Below are positions 8,819 through 17,558 of a DNA stretch of 64,000 nt, in pieces. Numbering within the stretch: the stretch's first letter is position 1; each line of letters opens with the position of its first letter. The position numbers were made by a program, and so were the translations under genes. Location of the stretch: NCBI RefSeq assembly GCF_023330665.1, contig NZ_CP097127.1, positions 1,364,001 to 1,428,000 of the forward strand, written 5' to 3'. A model generated the notes under the pieces. It did no database searches. It had not been told where the DNA came from and was given only the letters and a program-made list of their open reading frames with translations. The DNA is from Conexibacter sp. S30A1 (GTDB lineage Bacteria > Actinomycetota > Thermoleophilia > Solirubrobacterales > Solirubrobacteraceae).

Positions 8819-9424
8819 CTAGAGCGCCCGGCGGCCGGAGAACGCGCGGCCGAGCGTGAGCTCGTCGGCGTACTCGAGGTCGGAGCCAACCGGCAGGCCC
8901 GAGGCCAGCCGCGTCACCGCCGTCGCGGGCGCGAGCTGGCGGATGCCGGCGGCGATGTGCAACGCCGTCGCCTCCCCGGTGGTTGTCGGGTTGGTGGCGA
9001 TCACCACCTCACGGACCTCGCCATCGCGCAGACGCGCGTAGAGCTGCTCGATCCGCAGATCCTCCGGGTCGATCCCGTCGATCGGCGAAAGCGCCCCACC
9101 GAGCACGTGGTAGCGGCCGCGAAACTCGTGGGTGCGCTCGATCGAGATCACATCGACCGGCTCCTCAACCACGCAGATCACGTCACCTTCACGGCGCTCG
9201 TCGGCGCAGATCCGGCAGCGCGGCCCCTCGGCGAGGTTGAAGCAGATCTCGCAGAAACCAATCCGCGACTTGACCTCACGGATCGCGTCGGCGAGCGCCA
9301 GCGCGTCCTCCTCGCTGGCGCGCAGCAGGTGGAAGGCGAGCCGCTGAGCGGTGCGTCCGCCGACGCCGGGCAGCTTTGACAGCTCGGCGATCAGCCGTTG
9401 CAGTGCAGGTGCGTAGGTGTTCAC
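8819..9424 (-). CDS. recR: Recombination mediator protein RecR
   Basis: Works with RecO/RecF to load RecA on gapped DNA. At 201 residues it matches the family length. Order of features: helix-hairpin-helix ([20 protein letters not shown]), C4 zinc finger ([16 protein letters not shown]), then the Toprim core ([16 protein letters not shown], with [15 protein letters not shown]). The frame is open to 9541, but the GTG at 9424 (VNTYAPALQ) starts exactly where family members begin and avoids overlap with the upstream ybaB gene. The dnaX-ybaB-recR order is conserved in many bacteria. Confidence 0.96.
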   Translation of the reverse strand: MNTYAPALQRLIAELSKLPGVGGRTAQRLAFHLLRASEEDALALADAIREVKSRIGFCEICFNLAEGPRCRICADERREGDVICVVEEPVDVISIERTHEFRGRYHVLGGALSPIDGIDPEDLRIEQLYARLRDGEVREVVIATNPTTTGEATALHIAAGIRQLAPATAVTRLASGLPVGSDLEYADELTLGRAFSGRRAL

Positions 9425-9458
9425 CGCGCTCAGCCGCCGCTTCCTGGCTCGCCGGCTC

Positions 9459-9809
9459 TCAGAAGCCGGGGATCCCCAGGCCGCCGAGCCCGCCAGGCCC
9501 GGCCAGACCGCCGGTCGCGGCGCCGAGCTTGCGAGCCGCAAGCTCCTGCGCGGCCTCTATGCCCTGGTTGACAGCGGCCAGCACGAGGTCTGAGAGCATC
9601 TCCGGGTCGTCGGGGTCGATCGCCTCCGGCGCGATCGTGATCGAGCGAAATACGAGCTCGCCGCTCACCTCGACCTTCACCGCACCACCGCCCGCGGCCG
9701 CCTCGACGACCTCCGACTTCAGCTCCTCCTGAGCTTTGGCCATGTCGGCCTGCATCTTCTGCACCTGCTTCATCATCTGCTGCATGTTGGGCATTCCCGG
9801 CTGGGGCAT
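9459..9809 (-). CDS. ybaB: YbaB/EbfC family nucleoid-associated protein
   Basis: A 116-residue DNA-binding protein of the YbaB/EbfC family, dimeric with tweezer-like helices. The first 35 residues (PNMQQMMKQVQKMQADMAKA) form the hallmark Met/Gln-rich helix. VVEAAAGGGAVKVEVSGELV is the conserved central sheet. The last 20 residues are Gly/Leu-rich (LGGLGIPGF), a common disordered tail. Its start overlaps the dnaX stop and recR follows after 34 bp, consistent with a replication/repair operon. Confidence 0.95.
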   Translation of the reverse strand: MPQPGMPNMQQMMKQVQKMQADMAKAQEELKSEVVEAAAGGGAVKVEVSGELVFRSITIAPEAIDPDDPEMLSDLVLAAVNQGIEAAQELAARKLGAATGGLAGPGGLGGLGIPGF

Positions 9810-11488
9810 CAGTGCTCCCCCTCTTGGTCGTGGTCAACGATCTCCTCGGCGTCGAAGTCAGCGACCAGGCGCGCCACAAGCTCGTCGCCGCTCAGCGTTT
9901 CAGCTGGTGCGGGCAGGTCGGTGGGCTCCGCCGGAAGCGAGCCCTCAGCAAGCTCGAAGCTCAGGCTGAGGGTTCGGCCGGTGACGTTGCGTACCGCCTC
10001 CGCGGTGCTCCGCCGGTAGTCGTCCTGTTCCGCCTTGCGCTTGTAGAAGGCCGCCTCGGCAGGGAAGCTCAGGACCAGCTCCCGGTCGCTGAGCGAAGCC
10101 GGGCTGGCGGAATCGAGCAGCACGCCCAACATCGCGTTCGCACCCTTGACCAGGTCCACCACCGCCGGCCATAGGCGCTGCATGTCGGCGAGCGTCATCT
10201 CGTCACGGCCGGGCGCTGGGCGCTCCGGCTCCGTGACCGGACTGGCGCCGCGCAGCGCCGTCACCGGCGTGGGGCTCGGGTCAGGCAGCGCCGTCACCGG
10301 CGTGGCCGGGGGCGGGACGTCCTGTCGTATGGGCTGCGGGCGACCACGTTCCAGGTCCTCGATGCGCGCCAGCAGAGCACGCATCGAGGGGTCCATCTCA
10401 GGCGCCGCTGCGCGCACGAGCGCCAGCTCCAGCTGCACACGCGGCTGGGCACCACCCGCGCTCGCCTGCAACGCATCCGCAAGCAGATCGAGCAGCCGCA
10501 CGGCATCCGAGGGCGCGAGCGCGCCCGCCTGCTCAAGCAGCCGTTGGTCGTGTTCAGGGGTGAGCCGCAGCTCGGGCGCGACCTCACCGAGCACCTGCGC
10601 TGTCAAGAGCTCGCGCGCGTGCGCCTCCAGGTCGCGCAGCATCTGCCCAGGATCGCGACCCGTGGCGGCAAGCGCAGCCGCCGCGCGCAGCGCCCCAGCC
10701 GGATCGCGGGCGGCCACCGCGTCGACGGCCGCGAACAGCTGCTCGCCGTCGGCGACACCGAGCACGGCGAGCACGTCCTCGGTGGCGATCTCCGCGTCGC
10801 CCGCATAGGTCACGAGCTGCTCGAGCGTGCCGAGCGCGTCGCGGAAGGATCCGGTCGCATGGCGCGCGATCAGCCCAACGGCGCCATCGTCGATTTTGAT
10901 CGCCTCAGCCGCGGCGACCCGCCGCACGACGGTCGCCACCTGCGCCGCGGTTGGCCGACCGAAGTCGAAGCGGTGGCAGCGGTCGACTACGGTCGGCAGC
11001 ACCTTCTGAGCCTCGGTCGTCGCCAGGACGAAGACGGTACGCGGCGGCGGCTCCTCGAGCGTCTTCAGGAACGCGTTCCAGGCCTGCGTGGAAAGCATGT
11101 GCGCCTCGTCCAGGATGTAGACCTTGTGGCGGCCGGAGACCGGCGCATAGGCGACGGTCTCACGCAGCTCGCGGATGTCGTCAACCGAGTTGTTGGACGC
11201 CGCGTCCATCTCGATCACGTCCAGCGAGGTGGCGGAGGCGATCGCGACGCACGCTTCACAGCGCCCACACGGGCTCACCGTGGGGCCCTCAACACAGTTC
11301 AGGCAGGCCGCGAGAATCTTGGCCATGCTGGTCTTGCCGGTGCCGCGCGAGCCCACGAACAGGTAGGCGTGGTGCACCTGGTCGCGCGCCACCGCGTGCG
11401 ACAGTGTGCGCACCACATGCTCCTGGCCGACCACGTCGGCGAAGGTACGTGGCCGGTGGCGGCGGTAGAGCGAAGGACCTGCTGACAC
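9809..11488 (-). CDS. dnaX: DNA polymerase III subunit gamma/tau
   Basis: Clamp-loader ATPase of about 559 residues. GSRGTGKTSMAKI is the Walker A loop. CLNCVEGPTVSPCGRCEAC is the four-Cys zinc module unique to DnaX. VYILDEAHMLS is the Walker B/DExH box and VVDRCHRFDF the sensor region. Residues 370-460 are a Pro/Ala-rich linker (RQDVPPPATPVTALPDP), followed by a C-terminal tau-like domain. The upstream ATG at 11548 would overlap the plus-strand deacetylase gene. The GTG at 11488 directly before AGPSLYRRHRP, the family's usual N terminus, is chosen. No slippery A-run for programmed frameshifting is apparent. First gene of the minus-strand run. Confidence 0.96.
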   Translation of the reverse strand: MSAGPSLYRRHRPRTFADVVGQEHVVRTLSHAVARDQVHHAYLFVGSRGTGKTSMAKILAACLNCVEGPTVSPCGRCEACVAIASATSLDVIEMDAASNNSVDDIRELRETVAYAPVSGRHKVYILDEAHMLSTQAWNAFLKTLEEPPPRTVFVLATTEAQKVLPTVVDRCHRFDFGRPTAAQVATVVRRVAAAEAIKIDDGAVGLIARHATGSFRDALGTLEQLVTYAGDAEIATEDVLAVLGVADGEQLFAAVDAVAARDPAGALRAAAALAATGRDPGQMLRDLEAHARELLTAQVLGEVAPELRLTPEHDQRLLEQAGALAPSDAVRLLDLLADALQASAGGAQPRVQLELALVRAAAPEMDPSMRALLARIEDLERGRPQPIRQDVPPPATPVTALPDPSPTPVTALRGASPVTEPERPAPGRDEMTLADMQRLWPAVVDLVKGANAMLGVLLDSASPASLSDRELVLSFPAEAAFYKRKAEQDDYRRSTAEAVRNVTGRTLSLSFELAEGSLPAEPTDLPAPAETLSGDELVARLVADFDAEEIVDHDQEGEH

Positions 11489-11538
11489 AGAGCTATTCAG
11501 TCTAGGTGGTCGCGCACCTGCGAACATCGCTGCAACCG

Positions 11539-12150
11539 ATGCGCACACAGCTCGTCAACCTCGGCTTTCACGGGATCGGCCACCCGATCGGGCGTGACTT
11601 CGGCGTGGGCGAGCGCGACTACTGGGTCAGCCCCAAACTCTTCCAGGCCACGCTCGAGGCATGCGTGCGCCGCAGCGACGTGAGCCTCAGCTTCGACGAC
11701 GGGAACTGGTCGGACATCGCCGTGGTCCTGCCGGCCCTGCGCGAGCACGGACTGAGCGCAACCTTCTTCATCAACGCCGGCCGCCTGGGGCAGCCGGGCT
11801 TCATCGACCGCCACGACCTGCGTGAGCTGGTCAGCGCCGGTATGCGGATCGGCAACCACGGACTGGCCCATCTTGATCTGACCAAGCTCGACCCCGCTAG
11901 GCTCGAGCACGAGATCACCCAGGGCCGCAGACTGCTCGAGGAGCTCACCGGGACCACGGTCGACACGCTGGCGATCGCCTACGGCACCTACAACGACGCC
12001 GTGCTCGAACAGCTGCGCCGCCTGGCCTACCGGCACGTCTACACCAGCGATGGCGGCGCCGCAGACCCCGAGGCCTGGCTGCAGCCGCGCGAGCACGTGA
12101 AGGCCCAGCACACGGCGCTTGACGTCGCGCGTCTGCTGACGCAGGACTGA
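11539..12150 (+). CDS. Polysaccharide deacetylase family protein
   Basis: A 203-residue NodB-fold carbohydrate esterase. SLSFDDGNWSD near residue 50 gives the catalytic base and metal Asp pair (FDDG). IGNHGLAHLDL near residue 110 gives the metal-binding HxxxH. IAYGTYND near residue 150 stands in for the third NodB motif. No signal peptide is visible, so it may act inside the cell or be anchored otherwise. An upstream in-frame GTG at 11506 would extend it by 11 residues; ATG 11539 is preferred. It is divergent from dnaX with about 50 bp between the starts and convergent with the sugar ABC operon. Confidence 0.85.
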   Translation: MRTQLVNLGFHGIGHPIGRDFGVGERDYWVSPKLFQATLEACVRRSDVSLSFDDGNWSDIAVVLPALREHGLSATFFINAGRLGQPGFIDRHDLRELVSAGMRIGNHGLAHLDLTKLDPARLEHEITQGRRLLEELTGTTVDTLAIAYGTYNDAVLEQLRRLAYRHVYTSDGGAADPEAWLQPREHVKAQHTALDVARLLTQD

Positions 12151-12174
12151 GCAGCGCACCGAGCGGCCGGAGCC

Positions 12175-13296
12175 TCAGCCGGTGGCGAGAGCTGCCGGCG
12201 CAGGCGCGGCGGCGGCTCCCACCGGCCCGTTCAGCCGCTCACCGGTCTGGGGGTGGAAGACATGCAGCCGATCCGGTCTGGCCGCGAGCGTGACGCTCTC
12301 CCCCGGCCGTGGGTACTCGCCGCCAGCCACACGGGTGACGAGGTCCAGGCGGCGGCCGTCGGCCTCAGTGTGCGCGTAAAGGTAGCCGTCGGCTCCCAGC
12401 TCCTCCACGAGGTCGACCGTAACGGTCACCCCCTCGACGCTGAGCACGAGGTCCTCGGGCCGCACCCCAACCGTCACCTCGCCTCCGGCCTGAGCCAGCG
12501 CGGCGCGCTCCACCGCCACCACCGTCGCACCGATCTGCACGCCGCCCTCCACCGCCCTGGCGGGGAACAGATTCATCGCCGGACTGCCGATGAAACCGGC
12601 CACGAAGACGTTCCGCGGGGCGCTGTAGAGCTCGCGCGGGGGGCCGATCTGCTGCAGCACGCCGCCGCGCATGACGGCGATGCGGTCGCCCATGGTCAGC
12701 GCCTCCACCTGGTCGTGGGTGACGTAGACGGTCGTCACGCCCAGTCGCCGCGTCAGCGAGCTGATCTGCGAGCGGGTCTGCACCCGTAGCTTGGCGTCGA
12801 GGTTGGAGAGCGGCTCGTCCATCAGGAACACCTGCGGGTCGCGCACGATCGCGCGTCCCATCGCCACACGCTGGCGCTGCCCGCCCGACAGCGCCTTGGG
12901 CTTGCGATCCAGCAGCGGCTCGAGGTCGAGCAGCTTCGCCGCCTCCAGCACGCGGGCGGCCCGCTCCTGTTTGCCGACACCCGCGATCTTGAGCGCGAAG
13001 CCCATGTTCTCGGCGACCGACATGTGCGGGTAGAGCGCGTAGTTCTGAAACACCATGGCGATATCACGGTCCTTGGGCGCCATGTAGGTCACGTCGCGCT
13101 CGCCGATCAGGATGCGACCTGAGCTCACGTCCTCGAGCCCGGCGAGCATTCTCAGCGAGGTCGATTTGCCGCACCCCGACGGCCCCACGAGCACCAGAAA
13201 CTCGCCGTCGGCGATCCGCAGGTCAAGCTCGTTGACGGCGGGCTCCGCCGCCCCCGGGTAGACCCGCGTCGCGTGGTCGAAAACTACGGTCGCCAT
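12175..13296 (-). CDS. Sugar ABC transporter ATP-binding protein (MsmK/UgpC/MsiK type)
   Basis: A 373-residue ATPase of the CUT1 carbohydrate importer class, on the cytosolic face. GPSGCGKSTSLRMLAG is Walker A, ALSGGQRQRVAMGRAI the ABC signature, VFLMDEPLSNLDAKLR Walker B, and TVYVTHDQVEALT the switch His. The last 130 residues are a TOBE/OB regulatory domain. It is the last gene of the operon and starts inside the final 13 bp of the GH3 gene. In Streptomyces one MsiK ATPase serves several importers from a separate locus; here it is built into the operon. Confidence 0.95.
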   Translation of the reverse strand: MATVVFDHATRVYPGAAEPAVNELDLRIADGEFLVLVGPSGCGKSTSLRMLAGLEDVSSGRILIGERDVTYMAPKDRDIAMVFQNYALYPHMSVAENMGFALKIAGVGKQERAARVLEAAKLLDLEPLLDRKPKALSGGQRQRVAMGRAIVRDPQVFLMDEPLSNLDAKLRVQTRSQISSLTRRLGVTTVYVTHDQVEALTMGDRIAVMRGGVLQQIGPPRELYSAPRNVFVAGFIGSPAMNLFPARAVEGGVQIGATVVAVERAALAQAGGEVTVGVRPEDLVLSVEGVTVTVDLVEELGADGYLYAHTEADGRRLDLVTRVAGGEYPRPGESVTLAARPDRLHVFHPQTGERLNGPVGAAAAPAPAALATG

Positions 13297-15668
13297 ACCA
13301 TCCTCTCCTCCTGTACATCGCAGTGCAGCCTGCGCGTGTGGTCCACGAATCTACGCTGCCCGGTCAGCTGCACCACCGCCGCCAGACGGATGTCGGCACT
13401 CGAGGCTCCGAGCCGCAGTTCGAGCACGCCGGGCTCCACCACCTTGCGCCCATCCACACCGGTGAAGGCGGCCACGTCGGCCGGCACGTCGAAGCGCACG
13501 CGCACACTCTCGCCCGCGTCCAGCGGGACGCGGGCGTAGCCGATCAGCCTGTTCACCGGCCGCACCACCGAGGCGACCGGGTCATGCAGGTAGAGCTGGA
13601 TCACCTCAACACCGGCCCGCTGGCCGGTGTTTCGGACCGTCAGCGACACCGCCAGCGTGCCTTCTGTCGAGGCGCTCTGAACCGGCACCGTCAGCTCGCC
13701 CCACTCGTACTCGCTGTAGGAGAGCCCGTGGCCGAACGGGTAGCAGGGGGTCGGGTCCAGACTCGATGTGTCGCTGCGCTGGGCCAGCGCTGCACCGAGG
13801 TAGGTGTAGGGCTGCCCATCAGGGGTCACCGGCACGCTGACCGGCAGGCGCCCGGAGGGCTCGACGCGGCCGCTAAGCACCCCCGCGATGGCGCTCGCCC
13901 CCTCCTCGCCGGGGAAGAACGCGGCGAGGATCGCGGCGGCGCGGCGCGGGGCACTGCCGAGCGCGTAGGGCCGTCCTTCGACGAGCACCGCGACGACCGG
14001 CGTGCCGCTGTCAAGCAGCGCCTCGAGCAACTCCTGCTGGCGTCCCGGCAGGCGCATGGCCCCCACATCGCAGCCCTCGCCCGATGTCCCGCGCCCGAAC
14101 AGCCCGGCGCGATCTCCGAGCACCGCGATCACGAGGTCGGCCTGGCGGGCGGCGTCTGCTGCCGGCGGGATGCCGGCACTGTCATCGCCGTCGACGCTGA
14201 CCGCGCGCATGTGCGTGACCGCGGCCGCCGGGAACTCGGTCCGGATCGCATCGAGCACGGTCGGGATCGCGATCCCGAGCGGCACATCGGGGTGCAGCGA
14301 GCCGACGTGCCCGGGGAACGAGTAGCAGCCGAGCATCGTGACCGGGTCGTTGGCGGTCGGACCAACGACCAGAATCCGACGTCGCTCAGCGCGCTCGAGC
14401 GGCAGCGTGCCGTTGTTGCGCAGCAGCACCACCGACTGCTCGGCCACGCGGCGGGCCAGCGCACGGTCCTCGTCGCTGTCGAGCGTGATGCGCCCGCGCG
14501 CGGACTCCACGTCGGTGAGGTCGGCCTCCGTGAAGCCCTCTGGCAGCGGATCCCAGTCGGGGTCAAGCAGACCGAGTTCGAGCTTCTGTGCCAGCACCCG
14601 CCGCAGTGCCGTGTCGATCACGCACATCTCGACGCGACCGGCCTCGAGCTCCTCGAGCAGCGCCTCACCGTAGGCGTTGACGGTCGGCAGCTCCACATCC
14701 AGGCCAGCGCTCAGCGCCTGCACGGCCGCGTCCCCGTCGCTTGCCGCCAGCGCGTGCAGCGTGCGCAGGAACGTGACGCCAAAGTAGTCCGCCACGACCG
14801 TGCCGGTGAACCCCCAGGTGTCGCGCAGCAGGCCCGTCAAAAGCGCGTGATTGGCGGCTGCCGGCACGCCGTCCACGTCGGTGTAGGCGCTCATCACACT
14901 GCGCACGCCGGACTCACGAACGGCCATCTCAAACGGGAGCGCCATCACGTCCGCGAACTCCCGTGGCCCCATCGACACCGGCGCCAGGTTGCGGGCCGCG
15001 CGCGAGGCCGAGTAGCCGATGAAGTGCTTGAGCGTGGCGATCACACCGGCACCCTCGAGTCCGCGCACGTAGGCGGTGGCGATCGTTCCCACCAGGTAGG
15101 GGTCCTCGCCGATCGTCTCCTCGGTCCTTCCCCAGCGCGGGTCGCGGGTGACGTCGAGGACCGGCGCGAGTCCCTGGTGGACGCCGACCGCGCGCATGCT
15201 CTCACCGATCCGCCCGGCCATCTCCTCGATCAGCGCGGGGTTGAAGCTGGCACCCCACGCCAGCGGTACCGGGTAGGCGGTCGCGCCCCAGGCGGTGAAG
15301 CCGGCCAGACACTCTTCGTGAGCGAGCGCCGGGATGCCGTGCCGGCCCGACTCGACGATCCGACGCTGGGTGCGGGCCAGTGACAGGGCGCCGACCGCCG
15401 GGTCCACCGGCGCCGAGCCGAATGGACGGGTCAGCTGGCCGAGGCCGTGGGTAATGGCCGCGTCAAAGTCGACGCCGTCGGTGAGCTCGTGCTGAAAGGG
15501 GGCCACGTCGCCACCGACCGGCGAGGCGCCGACCCAGATCCCATAGAGCTGGGCGAGCTTCTCACGCGGGCTCATCGCGTCGATCAGTGCCTGCACTCGG
15601 TCGGCCGCCGGGAGCGTCGCGTCGTGCCAGAGCGCCGGCGCCTCGCGTGGCGTCGAATCGGTTGCCAT
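13284..15668 (-). CDS. GH3 beta-glycosidase (beta-xylosidase/beta-glucosidase type)
   Basis: A 794-residue family 3 glycoside hydrolase. After the GH3 barrel (VHQGLAPVLDVTRDPRWGRT near residue 135; LKHFIGYSASRAARN near 195), SAYTDVDGVPAAAN and GTVVADYFGV near residue 260 place the nucleophile Asp. The second domain follows (ILVVGPTANDPVTMLG). GTSGEGCDVGAM is in the region of the acid/base Glu. A C-terminal fibronectin-III-like domain ends the protein. No signal peptide, so it probably cleaves imported oligosaccharides in the cytosol. The ATG at 15668 overlaps the permease stop (TGATG). Context and operator favour a xylobiose/xylooligosaccharide substrate (inference). Confidence 0.93.
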   Translation of the reverse strand: MATDSTPREAPALWHDATLPAADRVQALIDAMSPREKLAQLYGIWVGASPVGGDVAPFQHELTDGVDFDAAITHGLGQLTRPFGSAPVDPAVGALSLARTQRRIVESGRHGIPALAHEECLAGFTAWGATAYPVPLAWGASFNPALIEEMAGRIGESMRAVGVHQGLAPVLDVTRDPRWGRTEETIGEDPYLVGTIATAYVRGLEGAGVIATLKHFIGYSASRAARNLAPVSMGPREFADVMALPFEMAVRESGVRSVMSAYTDVDGVPAAANHALLTGLLRDTWGFTGTVVADYFGVTFLRTLHALAASDGDAAVQALSAGLDVELPTVNAYGEALLEELEAGRVEMCVIDTALRRVLAQKLELGLLDPDWDPLPEGFTEADLTDVESARGRITLDSDEDRALARRVAEQSVVLLRNNGTLPLERAERRRILVVGPTANDPVTMLGCYSFPGHVGSLHPDVPLGIAIPTVLDAIRTEFPAAAVTHMRAVSVDGDDSAGIPPAADAARQADLVIAVLGDRAGLFGRGTSGEGCDVGAMRLPGRQQELLEALLDSGTPVVAVLVEGRPYALGSAPRRAAAILAAFFPGEEGASAIAGVLSGRVEPSGRLPVSVPVTPDGQPYTYLGAALAQRSDTSSLDPTPCYPFGHGLSYSEYEWGELTVPVQSASTEGTLAVSLTVRNTGQRAGVEVIQLYLHDPVASVVRPVNRLIGYARVPLDAGESVRVRFDVPADVAAFTGVDGRKVVEPGVLELRLGASSADIRLAAVVQLTGQRRFVDHTRRLHCDVQEERMVWRP

Positions 15669-16579
15669 CACTTGCCTCCGACGCCCATGAGGCCGCGGAT
15701 CAGGGCGCGGCGCGCGAGCAGATAGACGACCAGGATCGGTACGACCGAAAGCACCACCGCCGCGCACACCGCCGGTGCGTCCACGGCGTTTGCAGTCGTG
15801 AAGTCGTAGAGCCCCAGCGTGAAGACGCGAACGCTCGCCGACTGCGTCAGGATCAGCGGGAAGAGAAACCCGTTCCAGGCGTTCAGCGCCGAGAAGATGA
15901 TCACGGTTGCCAGGCCGCCACGCGAGAGCGGCAGCACGAGGCTGCGGAAGATGCGCCAGCTGGAGGCGCCGTCAATCGCCATCGCCTCGTACATGTCGGT
16001 CGTGATATCGCGCATGCTGCCGGTCATCACGACCGTTGAGAGCGGGATGCTGAAGGCGGCGGTCGGCAGGATCACCGCCGGCAGCGTGTCGTAGAAGCCG
16101 GCCTTGGAGATCAGGTAGAAGATCGGGACGATCACCGCGACGATGGGCACCGCCAGACCGAGCAGGATCACCCTGAAGACGACGGTCACGACGGCGCTGC
16201 GGTTGCGGACGATCGCAAAGGCGAGCGGCGGCACCAGCACCACGACGATCGCCACCACGGCGACCGTGATGATCGCCGTGTTCAGGAAGAAGTGCAGGAA
16301 GCCCTGCTGGAAGACGAGCGCAAAGTTGGCCGTGGTCAACTGACCCGGCACCGACAGCGGACCGGAGGCCGTGTACTGCGCCTGGTTCTGCAGCGAGCCC
16401 TTGACGAGCACGTACACCGGCGCGAGCACGATCACCAGCCAGACGAGCGCGAACACGCCGGCGATGTAGTTGGGACGCGCAACGGTGTGCGAGCGACGCC
16501 AGTGCGCACGCGGCTGCTCCGGGGTCATGAGCGCGCCCGCGAGCTCCTCCGGACCGCCGGCGCTGGCCACAGCCGCCAC
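15668..16579 (-). CDS. Carbohydrate ABC transporter permease (MalG type)
   Basis: A 303-residue inner-membrane permease of the CUT1 family with about six hydrophobic segments. The EAA loop that docks on the ATPase is MYEAMAIDGASSWRIFRSLVLPLSRGG near residue 200. It starts directly after the stop of the first permease and ends overlapping the GH3 start, so expression is tightly coupled. Pairs with the upstream MalF-type permease. Confidence 0.94.
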   Translation of the reverse strand: MAAVASAGGPEELAGALMTPEQPRAHWRRSHTVARPNYIAGVFALVWLVIVLAPVYVLVKGSLQNQAQYTASGPLSVPGQLTTANFALVFQQGFLHFFLNTAIITVAVVAIVVVLVPPLAFAIVRNRSAVVTVVFRVILLGLAVPIVAVIVPIFYLISKAGFYDTLPAVILPTAAFSIPLSTVVMTGSMRDITTDMYEAMAIDGASSWRIFRSLVLPLSRGGLATVIIFSALNAWNGFLFPLILTQSASVRVFTLGLYDFTTANAVDAPAVCAAVVLSVVPILVVYLLARRALIRGLMGVGGK

Positions 16580-17515
16580 CTAGACCCCCTCCTGCGTGCT
16601 GCGCATCTTGTCCCAGCCGGAGACGCGTACAACAACCAGCGAGACCAGTGTCGTGAACACCGCCAAAACGACGGCGATCACGCTGGCGTTGCCGAACTGA
16701 AAGCTCTGAAACGCCTTGGTGTACATGTAGTAGGCGGCCGACGTGGTCGAGGTTCCCGGCTGACCCTGGGTTAGCACGAGGATCGTGTCGAACGTGGTCA
16801 GCCCTCCGACGAGCATCAGCACGATCGAGGTCATCATCGTGTTGCGCAGCTGCGGCAGCGTGATGTAGAAGAACTGACGCACGCGCCCGGCCCCGTCGAT
16901 GGCCGCTGCCTGGTAGAGCACGTCGGGGATCGCACGGGCGCCGCCCTGATAGATCAGCGTGTGGAACGGCGTCCATTGCCACATGCCGACGAAGGTGAGC
17001 ACGCCGATCGCCGTCGTCGGGCTGGAGAACAGAAAGCCGTCGTTGAACAGGCCCCCACCGAACACGGCGTGCAGCTCGTGTGGCAGCCCGAAGTACGGGT
17101 TCAGCAGTGAAACCCAGACCACGGAGATGGCCAGTGATGACATCAGCAGCGGGATGAAGTAGAGCGCCGAGAGGATCCCGCGGTTGCGCTGCGGGCCCGC
17201 TGCCCAGACGCCAATCAGCAGGCTCACGGGCGTCTGGGTGACGATCCCCAGCGCCGTCAGCAGCGCGGTGATGCGAAAGCTCTTCAGGAAGATTGGGTCG
17301 GAGAACATCGCCGACCAGTTCGCCGTGCCAACCCAGTGCGGCGAGCCGATCGCGTCCCAGGAGGTGAAGGACAGCCAGGCGACCACGCCGAGCGGCACGA
17401 TCGCGAACAGCGCGAAGAAGGTGATCGCGGGCATCGACCAGAGGAAGCTCGGGCGGCCGATGCGCGCGCCGCCCGAGTTCCTTCCGGTTCGCCCACTTGG
17501 CGTGAGCGTGGTCAT
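16580..17515 (-). CDS. Carbohydrate ABC transporter permease (MalF type)
   Basis: A 311-residue CUT1 permease. The N terminus is basic (RTGRNSGGARIGR) followed by the first membrane helix (SMPAITFFALFAIVPLGVV), and about six helices follow. The EAA loop is VLYQAAAIDGAGRVRQFFYI near residue 220. It lies between the solute-binding protein gene (43 bp upstream) and the second permease (adjacent). With both and the downstream ATPase it makes a complete importer. Confidence 0.94.
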   Translation of the reverse strand: MTTLTPSGRTGRNSGGARIGRPSFLWSMPAITFFALFAIVPLGVVAWLSFTSWDAIGSPHWVGTANWSAMFSDPIFLKSFRITALLTALGIVTQTPVSLLIGVWAAGPQRNRGILSALYFIPLLMSSLAISVVWVSLLNPYFGLPHELHAVFGGGLFNDGFLFSSPTTAIGVLTFVGMWQWTPFHTLIYQGGARAIPDVLYQAAAIDGAGRVRQFFYITLPQLRNTMMTSIVLMLVGGLTTFDTILVLTQGQPGTSTTSAAYYMYTKAFQSFQFGNASVIAVVLAVFTTLVSLVVVRVSGWDKMRSTQEGV

Positions 17516-17558
17516 GCTCGTGGCTTTCCAGCCCTGCCGTGAGGTTCCTGCGGATCCG

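Noticed and set aside
13323..15383. 686-residue plus-strand open frame
   Set aside because: It lies completely antisense to the GH3 gene, which has all family motifs and operon overlaps; the frame is Arg/His/Gln-rich and contains no domain.
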